From NCBI GenBank assembly GCA_021836865.1, contig JAKBHH010000020.1, forward strand, positions 1 through 45,455: a stretch of DNA of 45,455 bases. Reading direction: 5' to 3'. The position numbers and the translations under genes are program-made. The notes under the pieces are model-generated. The model was given only the letters and a program-made list of their open reading frames with translations, did no database searches and was not told the DNA's origin. Shown here piece after piece: positions 17,321-25,222 of this stretch (positions are counted from its first letter, which is position 1; each line of letters begins with the position of its first letter). The stretch comes from Acidobacteriota bacterium (lineage in GTDB: Bacteria > Acidobacteriota > Terriglobia > Terriglobales > Acidobacteriaceae).

Positions 17321-17743
17321 TCAGGCTGCCTTCGTAAACAGCCCGTGCTTGACCGCGAACGAGTGATTGCACACGGGGCAGGTGGATTTATGCCCGCTCT
17401 CCATATTGCTCAGCGACGCTCCGCAAGAAGGGCACTTACCCTTGTGGCTCATCATGCCGAAGAGTGGACCTATGATCGGCGCAAGAATCGCCACCAGAAT
17501 CATAGGAATCCCAAGGATGGCACCCAGGCCAGTGAGGCAAAGCATAGTGCCGACAATCAGCAGCAACGGCACAGCCAGCAGACCAAAGAGCAACCCGGAG
17601 TAAGCGCCTTCTGTGGGCACTCTCCTCTCTTCGTCCAACTCAACCGGCGCCAGTGGCGTTTGGATACTGGTCGCCCCGCACATGGGACAGAACTTCCACG
17701 AGAAGCCCAGCGCCGCTTCACATTTTGTGCAGTGTCCGTCCAT
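17321..17743 (-). CDS. Small zinc-ribbon membrane protein of unknown function
   Basis: The 140-residue product has two Cys4 knuckle pairs, CTKC..CPMC near residues 5-22 and CPSC..CPVC near 103-123. They flank a hydrophobic segment of about 45 residues (LLFGLLAVPLLLIVGTMLCLTGLGA and onward) able to span the membrane twice. Both ribbons would then face the same side, probably the cytosol. AGGAG lies about 10 bases before the ATG. I do not recognise a family with known function. It is divergent from the permease gene at 17936 and 212 bases from the DUF5916 gene start. Confidence 0.75.
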   Translation of the reverse strand: MDGHCTKCEAALGFSWKFCPMCGATSIQTPLAPVELDEERRVPTEGAYSGLLFGLLAVPLLLIVGTMLCLTGLGAILGIPMILVAILAPIIGPLFGMMSHKGKCPSCGASLSNMESGHKSTCPVCNHSFAVKHGLFTKAA

Positions 17744-17935
17744 AAGAGGACCGCTCCTTGCCGGGCCGGAGCAGACTATTCAAAAAGCGGCAGGCTATGC
17801 GAACTGTCACCCTGGCCTGTCCAAGACTGTCAGCCGGAAATCAGCTTACCTCAAAAAGTGCGCAAAGCCAGTGACCCCCATCACTAATCAGCGACCCACT
17901 CGTCCAAAGGGAGTTCGCTTGCTGCCGCCAGGATC

Positions 17936-19330
17936 GTGCTACGCTCACATCACCGCATGCCCCACTCCTTGCCACCCATAAAGGAAACCTCCCCGGACCT
18001 GCCCCGCGTTCTGGGGACAAGCCAGGCAATGGCGATCGTAGTGGGCACCATCATTGGCAGCGGCATCTTCCTGGTCCCGCGCGAGATGATGCAGGACGCA
18101 GGATCTTCAACACTTGTTTATCTAGCCTGGCTTGTGGGCGGGGTGCTTTCGCTGTTCGGAGCCATGACCTACGCTGAACTCGGCGCAATGTTGCCTTATG
18201 CCGGCGGTGAGTACGTGTATCTGCGCGGCGCCTACGGAGACACGGTTGCCTTCCTCTATATGTGGACATGGTTTGCGGTCGCCAAACCCGCGTCCATTGC
18301 AGCCGTAACCATCGGTCTTGCCCGGACACTGGAGTTTTTCCCTGCCTTTGCATGGCTGGGCTCAGTGGCGAGCGAAGGTGCCCTTCCGTTGCATTGGTCG
18401 CAGGTCTTTGCGATTGCAGTGACATGGCTCATCACGGGACTGAATTATCTGGGGATCAAGAGGGCAGCGGACTTTCAGCTCGTCTTCACGATCTTGAAGG
18501 GCGTTCTCATCCTCTCCGTCGCTGCGCTTTGCTTTGGTTCGCCGGCAGGTTCATGGCGCAACTTTGCCACGTCTCTACCCCACGCGGCGGGCGGCTTTAG
18601 CGGATTTATGCTCGCCCTCATCGCGACACTCTGGGCCTACGATGGCTGGAATGACCTGACGATGGTTGCCGGTGAGGTACGACGGCCGGAACGGAACCTT
18701 CCGATCGCGCTGATCGGCGGGCTGCTTGTCGTCGGAATACTCTTCATGACAACAAACGCAGCGATCCAGTACATCCTTCCAGCTTCACAGATAGCCGCCA
18801 GCGAACGTCCCGCCGTGGCGGCCCTGTCCGTTGTGGCGGGCAGACATGGGGCGGGCTTTGTTGCAGCGGCAATGGCGCTCTCGATCTTTGTCACTCTGAA
18901 TGGTACCGTCATGTCTGGCGCACGCGTGCCCTTTGCCGCTGCCCGCGATGGGCTCTTCTTTCGCAGCTTTGCGCACATTCATCCGCGGTTTCAGTCGCCT
19001 TCGACGTCCCTCGTTGTGCAGAGCCTGCTCGCCACATGCCTGCTTCTATTCTTGAGCCAGTTTCAGCAGCACTTTGAGCTGGCTGTATTTGCTGAGTGGC
19101 TGTTCTATATGCTCACGACAACGACGGTCTTTGTATATCGACGCCGACAGCCGCAGCTTGCGCGTCCGTACCGTGTTTGGGCGTACCCCGTTCTCCCCGG
19201 CGTGTTTGTTGCATGCGCGGCGGCTGTGCTGGTGTGGAGCTTTGCGGGGAACCTCGAAGGCTCCCTGATCGGAACGTCGCTGATTCTGCTCGGGCTGCCC
19301 GTGCTCTGGATGGTGCGCATCAGGCAATAG
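17936..19330 (+). CDS. APC-superfamily amino-acid permease
   Basis: The 464-residue product has about 12 membrane segments. The first carries GTIIGSGIFLVPREM, the conserved unwound helix of APC transporters that binds the amino-acid backbone; EYVYLRGAYG follows further on. It resembles the LAT/serine-threonine exchanger-like branch, but the substrate cannot be read from sequence. The start is uncertain: GTG 17936 has AGGA five bases upstream, while ATG 17957 has no clear Shine-Dalgarno. Next to EMO-ETF and not far from amino-acid catabolic genes, it could feed oxidised amino acids; that is inference. Confidence 0.88.
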   Translation: MLRSHHRMPHSLPPIKETSPDLPRVLGTSQAMAIVVGTIIGSGIFLVPREMMQDAGSSTLVYLAWLVGGVLSLFGAMTYAELGAMLPYAGGEYVYLRGAYGDTVAFLYMWTWFAVAKPASIAAVTIGLARTLEFFPAFAWLGSVASEGALPLHWSQVFAIAVTWLITGLNYLGIKRAADFQLVFTILKGVLILSVAALCFGSPAGSWRNFATSLPHAAGGFSGFMLALIATLWAYDGWNDLTMVAGEVRRPERNLPIALIGGLLVVGILFMTTNAAIQYILPASQIAASERPAVAALSVVAGRHGAGFVAAAMALSIFVTLNGTVMSGARVPFAAARDGLFFRSFAHIHPRFQSPSTSLVVQSLLATCLLLFLSQFQQHFELAVFAEWLFYMLTTTTVFVYRRRQPQLARPYRVWAYPVLPGVFVACAAAVLVWSFAGNLEGSLIGTSLILLGLPVLWMVRIRQ

Positions 19331-19504
19331 CGCCCCATAGCCAGATCCGATATCCGCAATGCGCACCTTGTGCGCGTCAGATCGACGCCAGCCCCGCCGC
19401 AGCGCGGCGTTCAGGTGCATCAAAAAGAACGGACGAATGCATTCAAATCGCTCGCCGCTCCGGGACGGGTTGCCACCCGATCGTGTATTGTAGGTTGTTC
19501 GAGT

Positions 19505-21421
19505 ATGGTTCAGATGCCCCTCACTCTGGCCGAGCCAGCACACTTCTCTGTTGTGGAGAGGCTAGCTTTTGCGGTGCTCGGCGTGGCTTCCGGCGCCCTC
19601 TTCTGGCGTCGATTTGGTCCCATCCTTCACAAGATTCTTGAATCGAAAAGAGACCCGGGGTTCCGCCTGTTTCCACTCGGGCGCCGCATTCGGGACTTTA
19701 CCTGGGAAGTGCTTTGCCAGGCAAAGGTGATCCGTGAGCGCCCCTTGCCGGGGCTGGCGCATGCCTTCGTCTTCTGGGGCTTTTGCGCTTTTGCGCTCGT
19801 CACGATCAACCATTGCGCAGTAGGCCTTGGGGTGGGATTCCTTTCATCTGAGGGGTGGTTCAGCCGGTTGTATTTTTATCTCGCAGGAGCCTTTGCGATC
19901 GCGTGCGCAGTAGGAATCCTAGGCCTGTTTGTCCGACGCTTTCTTGTGCGCCCGCGTTGGCTGGGAGAAAAGCTCTCCTGGGAGTCCGGCTTTATCGCCT
20001 TCCTGATTTTCTTTCTCATGGTCACCTACCTGGCCGCGTTTTTTGTACCTGCAGCCAGCCATGCGGCTGCGCTGCTATGGTGGCTGCACACGCTTACACT
20101 GCTGGTCTTTCTGCCCATCATTCCCCATACCAAGCATCTGCACCTTGTTCTCAGTCCCGCGACAGTATTTCTCTCCCGGGGCGGATTCAGCGATATTCCA
20201 CCTCTCGCCGGCGACGAGGACTTCGGCCTTGTTGCGGGAGCGGACCTGACCCGCCTGGTCAGCCTGCAGGCCTACTCCTGCGTGGAGTGCGGCCGCTGCA
20301 CGGAGCACTGCCCGGCCGCCAACACAGGCAAGATCCTCAATCCCAAGGAGATCATTCTCGGTCTGCGCGGCTATCTGAATGAATTCGGGCCGAAATCGGC
20401 CGAGCCGCTTCTGAGCAAGCATATTGAGCTTGAAGCACCCTTCCAGTGCACCACCTGCGGCGCGTGCGAGTTCCAGTGCCCGGTCGGCATCGAACATCTG
20501 CCAATTCTCGTTGGCCTGAGGCGCGGCGCGGTGAACACCGGCACATGGGAGGACGACCACGGCGCAAAACTTTTTCTCGCACTTGAGCGCGGATCAAACG
20601 CGCTTGGCATGCAGGCAACTGAACGCGACAAATTTATCCAGAAGCAGGATTTCCCCATCTTTGACGGCACGCAGGAGTATTGCCTGTGGCTTGGCTGTAT
20701 GGGCGCCTACGATCCCAAGGGTCGCGAGATTGTTGCGGACTTCGCCCGTGTCATGACCTATCTGGGCACAACCTTTGGCGTTTTACGTAAAGAAAAATGC
20801 ACCGGGGACCCCGTGCGCCGGCTGGGGAATGACCTGCTCTTTCAGCAACTGACAGAAGCCAACCTCGATGCATTGGCGCAGAACAACGTGAAAAAAATCG
20901 TCTCCATCTGCCCTCATTGCGTTCGCACCATCCAGGAAGATTGGAAGGAATATGGCTTGCCCCCCGAGGTGGAGCATCACAGTGAGTTTATGGCTCGGCA
21001 TCTGAGCCGGCTGCCAAAGCCTGCGCAGCAGGAGACGATCGTGTTCCACGACCCCTGTTATCTGGGCCGCTATCGCGACGTCTATGAAGAACCGCGAAAC
21101 ATCATAAAGGGTGCCGGCCACCTAGTTGAAGCTCCGCGCTCACGCGAGCGCAGCTTCTGTTGCGGAGCAGGCGGGGGCCTGGCCTTTCTGAGTGAGGAGA
21201 CGGGCGAGCGCGTGAGCCATGTGCGGGCAAGTGAACTGGCCGGCACGGGCGCGCAAATCGTTGGTACAGCCTGCCCCTTCTGTAACAGCATGTTGCGCGA
21301 TGCGCTGACGGCAACCGGAACCAGCGCTCCGCAACTGCTGGACATTGCGCAATTGACTGCGCGCGCGCTGCCTCGGCTGGATTCAGGCAACGCTACATCG
21401 GATGTACGGGAGTCTAACTGA
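19505..21421 (+). CDS. Membrane ETF:(mena)quinone oxidoreductase, heme b/FeS type (EMO/EtfD-like)
   Basis: The 638-residue fusion has an N-terminal NarI-like membrane domain (about 1-235, five or so helices, several His suitable for heme b). Two [4Fe-4S] motifs follow, C259-x2-C-x2-C-x3-C and C315-x2-C-x2-C-x3-C. The C-terminal half has two HdrB-like cysteine-rich domains, with SICPHC, and SFCCGAGGG paired with ACPFC. This architecture and the direct link to etfBA match the EMO proteins of syntrophs and mycobacterial EtfD, which pass electrons from ETF to quinone. In the first cysteine-rich domain the CCG is EKCTGD. ATG 19505 fits the membrane-domain start; the frame is open upstream to 19370 without family resemblance. 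The TGA overlaps the etfB ATG by one base. Confidence 0.88.
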   Translation: MVQMPLTLAEPAHFSVVERLAFAVLGVASGALFWRRFGPILHKILESKRDPGFRLFPLGRRIRDFTWEVLCQAKVIRERPLPGLAHAFVFWGFCAFALVTINHCAVGLGVGFLSSEGWFSRLYFYLAGAFAIACAVGILGLFVRRFLVRPRWLGEKLSWESGFIAFLIFFLMVTYLAAFFVPAASHAAALLWWLHTLTLLVFLPIIPHTKHLHLVLSPATVFLSRGGFSDIPPLAGDEDFGLVAGADLTRLVSLQAYSCVECGRCTEHCPAANTGKILNPKEIILGLRGYLNEFGPKSAEPLLSKHIELEAPFQCTTCGACEFQCPVGIEHLPILVGLRRGAVNTGTWEDDHGAKLFLALERGSNALGMQATERDKFIQKQDFPIFDGTQEYCLWLGCMGAYDPKGREIVADFARVMTYLGTTFGVLRKEKCTGDPVRRLGNDLLFQQLTEANLDALAQNNVKKIVSICPHCVRTIQEDWKEYGLPPEVEHHSEFMARHLSRLPKPAQQETIVFHDPCYLGRYRDVYEEPRNIIKGAGHLVEAPRSRERSFCCGAGGGLAFLSEETGERVSHVRASELAGTGAQIVGTACPFCNSMLRDALTATGTSAPQLLDIAQLTARALPRLDSGNATSDVRESN

Positions 21422-22191
21422 TGAAAATTATCGTTGCTATCAAACAGGTGCCGGAACGCGACGCGCAAGTGCGCATCGACTCCACCGGGAAGTGGATCGA
21501 GGAGACAGATCTCCAGTGGGCGCTCAATGAGTCCGATGCGTACGCTCTGGAAGAAGCGTTGCAATTCAAGGAACAACACGGCGGCGAGGTGGTGGTCGTC
21601 AGTGCCGGCCCTGAGCGGGTTGGCTCCACGATTCGCGAGGCGCTGGCAAAGGGTGCGGACCGCGCTATCCACACTGACTGTAACGACCTCGGCGAGCGGG
21701 ACGCGCTGGGAGTCGCGCGCCTGCTCGCCGCAGCCATCAGGACAGAGCAGCCAGACCTGGTGCTCACTGGCTTGCAGTCAGATGATCTCGGATATGGCCA
21801 GACCGGCGTGATCCTTGCGGAGCTCCTGGGTCTGCCGCACGCCTCGCTCATTCTGCACGTGGAGAAGTCTGAGGGAGGCATCACTGTAAAGCGGGAACTC
21901 GAAGAAGGGTGGTTCCAGAACATCGAGCTTCCTTTGCCTGCAGCGCTCACGATTCAATCCGGCGGCAACAAGCTCCGCTACGCCACGCTGATGGGAATTA
22001 AGCGGGCCAAAACAAAGGAAGTCCGCCGCCTGACAGCCGCCGAGCTTGGGGTTGCCGACGAACCGGCCGTGACTTTGGAACGGATTGCAATGCCACAGAA
22101 GCAGAAGTCTACACAAATTTTGTCCGGCACTCCGCAGGAAGCCGCCGCGGCGCTGGTTGAAAAGCTGAAGTTTGAGGTACGCGTCCTATGA
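21421..22191 (+). CDS. etfB: Electron transfer flavoprotein beta subunit
   Basis: The 256-residue beta chain begins MKIIVAIKQVPERDAQVRI and contains DLVLTGLQSDDLGYGQTG, the AMP-binding region of domain III. It has the family's normal length and pairs with EtfA. Start and stop are shared with neighbours: its ATG overlaps the EMO stop by one base (TGATG) and its TGA overlaps the etfA start by four (ATGA), so the three are very probably translationally coupled. Electrons would come from the acyl-CoA dehydrogenase at 2505 and others elsewhere in the genome. Confidence 0.95.
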   Translation: MKIIVAIKQVPERDAQVRIDSTGKWIEETDLQWALNESDAYALEEALQFKEQHGGEVVVVSAGPERVGSTIREALAKGADRAIHTDCNDLGERDALGVARLLAAAIRTEQPDLVLTGLQSDDLGYGQTGVILAELLGLPHASLILHVEKSEGGITVKRELEEGWFQNIELPLPAALTIQSGGNKLRYATLMGIKRAKTKEVRRLTAAELGVADEPAVTLERIAMPQKQKSTQILSGTPQEAAAALVEKLKFEVRVL

Positions 22192-23165
22192 GTGGAGTTT
22201 GGGTAATATTGGAAGCTCGTGACAGCCGGATTGGGCGCATCAGCTGGGAGGCCGTTGCCGCAGGCCAACAGCTCAGCGCAATGCTAGGCCAACCGGTGTA
22301 CGGAGTCGTGCTCGGCGCGAACACCGAATCACTTGCCGCGGAAGCAGCGACACGCTCGCTAGGCCGCGTCCTGCGGGTCGAGCACCCGCTGCTGGAGAAC
22401 TACACATCGGACGGCTACACCCATGCACTGGAGCAATTGTTTCGTGTTGAAGAGCCAGCCTATGTTGTTTTTCCGCACACCTATCAGGTTCGGGATTTCG
22501 CTCCCGCTCTTGCGGCGCGACTCGGCCAGACACTCATCGGCGACGTGACGAGCATCGCGGCTGGGCCGGCTTTCACGCGCCAGCTTATGCAAGGCCGCCT
22601 TACCGGCACGTATCGACACAATGGCAGCGGAACCTGCTTCCTCTCTGTGCAATCTGGCGCGATCCGCGCGGATGCAATGGAGAGCGAAGCTGCATCTATC
22701 GAGACCTTTGTGCCAACTCTGGAAGCGACGCAGATTCGCACTCGTCCCAGCGCACCCTTCCGTGCCTCAGCGCAGACAGTCGATCTGGGATCAGCATCTT
22801 TGATCGTCAGCGTAGGTCGTGGCATCAAAGGAGCAGAAAATCTTCCGTTGGTCCAGGAGTTGGCTACCGTCCTGGGAGCCGAACTCGCAGCGTCACGCCC
22901 CATCTGTGACAATGGCTGGTTGCCCATGGAGCGCCAGGTGGGCAGTTCGGGCCAGACCGTCGCCCCCAAGGTCTACATCGCCGTCGGGATTTCAGGCGCT
23001 ATCCAGCACCTGGTGGGCATGAAGGGATCTCAATGCATCGTGGCCATTAACAAGGATCCTGAAGCGCCAATCTTTGAGGTGGCGGACTACGGGATTGTCG
23101 GCGATCTGTTTGACGTGGTGCCGGCACTAGCAGCGGCGGTGAAGGCGTCGAAACAGCAAGGTTGA
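22188..23165 (+). CDS. etfA: Electron transfer flavoprotein alpha subunit
   Basis: The 325-residue alpha chain carries the C-terminal FAD domain: VGRGIKGAENLPLVQELA, PKVYIAVGISGAIQHL and INKDPEAPIFEVADYGIVGDLFDVVP, all diagnostic. The N-terminal domain (YVVFPHTYQVRDFAPALAARLG) matches the beta subunit fold. It closes the EMO-etfB-etfA unit. The next gene, a sugar porter, begins 81 bases downstream and is probably a separate unit. Confidence 0.96.
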   Translation: MSGVWVILEARDSRIGRISWEAVAAGQQLSAMLGQPVYGVVLGANTESLAAEAATRSLGRVLRVEHPLLENYTSDGYTHALEQLFRVEEPAYVVFPHTYQVRDFAPALAARLGQTLIGDVTSIAAGPAFTRQLMQGRLTGTYRHNGSGTCFLSVQSGAIRADAMESEAASIETFVPTLEATQIRTRPSAPFRASAQTVDLGSASLIVSVGRGIKGAENLPLVQELATVLGAELAASRPICDNGWLPMERQVGSSGQTVAPKVYIAVGISGAIQHLVGMKGSQCIVAINKDPEAPIFEVADYGIVGDLFDVVPALAAAVKASKQQG

Positions 23166-23246
23166 GCATGCGGCTGGGGATGACGATCTGGCCGGAAGTC
23201 CGGGTATGTCATTCCATGCACCAAACTCGAGCCGGAGCAAACGCGA

Positions 23247-24236
23247 ATGTTTCTTCCTGAGACCTACCAGGCAGCTCTCTCGCTCATGATCCTCAGCATG
23301 TTGTGCTGGGGCTCATGGGCCAACACGCTCAAGTTGTGCCCAGGCTTCCGGTTTCAGCTGTTTTACTGGGACTATGCGATCGGCCTCGCGCTTGGTGCGG
23401 TCTTCCTTGGCATAACTGCTGGAAGCTTTGGCCATGCCGGACTGCCCTTCATCTCCGCCATCGCGCGCTCTCTGCCCAGCACTGCGATGTGGGCCGCGGC
23501 AGGCGGAGTTGTCTTTAACATTGCCAATCTGCTGCTGGTAGCCGCAATTGATGTAGCAGGTCTGGCGGTCGCATTCCCGGTGGGCATCGGGCTAGCACTC
23601 GTCGTGGGCGCGGTCTCAAGCTATCTGGTGAGTCCTGCGGGCAACCCACTGCTGCTATTCGGCGGCGTGGCACTGGTCGCAGTCGCCATCGTGCTGGATG
23701 CTGCGGCCTACCGCAAGCGGGAAGCATCCGGGCGAGCCACGACCACGCGCGGCATCGTGCTCAGCCTTGTCGCAGGGTTGCTCATGGGTAGCTTCTACCC
23801 ACTCGTTGCACATGCGATGAACCTTGGCCCTCCTACAGGACCTTACGCAATCGCATTCTTCTTTGCAATCGGCGTATTGCTCTCCACCATACCAGCCAAT
23901 CTGATTCTGATGAGAAGGCCGCTCGATGGTAAGCCTCCCGTGCAGGGTGGGGAGTATACCTGCGCGCCTCTCGGATGGCACATGGCAGGCATTCTCGGCG
24001 GCGCCATCTGGTGTATGGGAGCTGTCGCCAACTTCGTTGCATCCGGAGCGCATCTGGTGGGACCGGCCGTTTCCTACTCCATCGGTCAGGGTGCCACAAT
24101 GATCTCCGCCTGCTGGGGAGTCTTTGTCTGGCATGAGTTTGCGGGCGCATCGCGAATGGCGCGACTCCTACTTGCGCTGATGTTTCTATTCTTCGTGCTT
24201 GGCCTTGGGGCAGTCGCGCTGGCGCCATTATTCTAG
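23247..24236 (+). CDS. GRP-family sugar transporter (glucose/ribose porter type, DMT superfamily)
   Basis: The 329-residue product has about ten membrane segments in the inverted-repeat pattern of the drug/metabolite superfamily. The N-terminal MILSMLCWGSWANTLKL and the VAFPVGIGLALVVG helix are typical of GRP (GlcU/RbsU-like) porters. It would carry a sugar with protons. Ribokinase starts 16 bases downstream, so ribose or a related pentose is the likeliest cargo. GGAG lies about 11 bases before the ATG, a weak site. Such proteins are often mislabelled as multidrug DMT permeases. Confidence 0.82.
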   Translation: MFLPETYQAALSLMILSMLCWGSWANTLKLCPGFRFQLFYWDYAIGLALGAVFLGITAGSFGHAGLPFISAIARSLPSTAMWAAAGGVVFNIANLLLVAAIDVAGLAVAFPVGIGLALVVGAVSSYLVSPAGNPLLLFGGVALVAVAIVLDAAAYRKREASGRATTTRGIVLSLVAGLLMGSFYPLVAHAMNLGPPTGPYAIAFFFAIGVLLSTIPANLILMRRPLDGKPPVQGGEYTCAPLGWHMAGILGGAIWCMGAVANFVASGAHLVGPAVSYSIGQGATMISACWGVFVWHEFAGASRMARLLLALMFLFFVLGLGAVALAPLF

Positions 24237-24251
24237 AGGGTTGGAAATCGC

Positions 24252-25172
24252 ATGAATTTGCATCGCAAGCCGATTGTCGTTGTTGGCAGCATCAATATGG
24301 ACCTGGTGGTGCGGACACCTGCGATTCCACTCGCGGGGCAAACGCTGATTGGAACTGAATTCATTACCACTCCCGGCGGCAAAGGGGCTAACCAGGCAGT
24401 TGCCGTGGCACGGCTCGGTTATCCGGTCAGCATGGTTGGCGCAGTAGGCGACGATGTCTTCGCGGAAGCGCTGGTGGCCAACCTGGCCACGGCAGGTGTT
24501 GACACCACCGCGGTTGAGCGCATCGCAGGCCCATCCGGCGTAGCGCCTATCGCGGTGGCTTCCAACGGTGAAAATTGTATTGTGGTTGTGCCGGGCGCCA
24601 ATGGGAAAGTGGGTCCTGCGAGTGTCGATCGCAATGCACGCCTGATTCAATCTGCCGGCATGGTCCTTTGCCAGTTGGAACTCACCATCGAAACGATCCT
24701 TCGCGTCCTTGGCCTGTGCGCGCAATCGGGAGTACCCGCCATGCTGGACCCTGCGCCTGCGGCGCCTCTGCCCGATGACGTTTGGCGTAAGATCGCGTGG
24801 TGCACTCCAAATGAAACCGAGACGGCGCTCTACGTGGGCCAGAGCCTCCCGCCGGAGGCAGCAGCAAAGCAACTTCTCAAGCGCGGCGTGCGCGGCGTCG
24901 CATTGAAGCGGGGCGCACAGGGAGCCTACGTCGCTGTGGCTGACGGAGAATCTGCATGGGTCAAGCCCTTCCCCATTCACGCCGTCGATACCGTGGCGGC
25001 GGGTGACTGCTTCAATGGCGCGCTTGCCGTTGCACTGTTGGAGGGGCTCGACCCGTGGGGTGCAGCGCGATTCGCCTCAGCGGCCGCTGCAATCTCTGTC
25101 ACGAGAAAAGGCGCCCAGTCGTCCATGCCTTCGCGGGCCGAGGTTGAAGTATTGCTCAACAGAAATCCCTGA
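24252..25172 (+). CDS. rbsK: Ribokinase (PfkB family)
   Basis: This 306-residue kinase would phosphorylate D-ribose at O5. It has the N-terminal GGKGANQAVAVARLG signature and the C-terminal DTVAAGDCFNGAL with catalytic base D252. SINMDLVVRTP at the N terminus is typical of ribokinases rather than fructokinase or KdgK. It lies between the GRP porter (16-base gap) and an exported glycosidase-like protein, suggesting release, uptake and phosphorylation of one sugar. The stop TGA overlaps a possible ATG for the next gene at 25172. Confidence 0.92.
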   Translation: MNLHRKPIVVVGSINMDLVVRTPAIPLAGQTLIGTEFITTPGGKGANQAVAVARLGYPVSMVGAVGDDVFAEALVANLATAGVDTTAVERIAGPSGVAPIAVASNGENCIVVVPGANGKVGPASVDRNARLIQSAGMVLCQLELTIETILRVLGLCAQSGVPAMLDPAPAAPLPDDVWRKIAWCTPNETETALYVGQSLPPEAAAKQLLKRGVRGVALKRGAQGAYVAVADGESAWVKPFPIHAVDTVAAGDCFNGALAVALLEGLDPWGAARFASAAAAISVTRKGAQSSMPSRAEVEVLLNRNP

Positions 25173-25222
25173 TGCCCGTTCACGCCCGTACCTTTCATTC
25201 CTGGCTGTACCCTCCGGAGACT

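Noticed and set aside
25172..25222. ATG at 25172 overlapping the rbsK stop as start of the exported fusion protein
   Set aside because: It would place 17 extra residues before a clear signal peptide and has no ribosome site; CCGGAG precedes the ATG at 25223.
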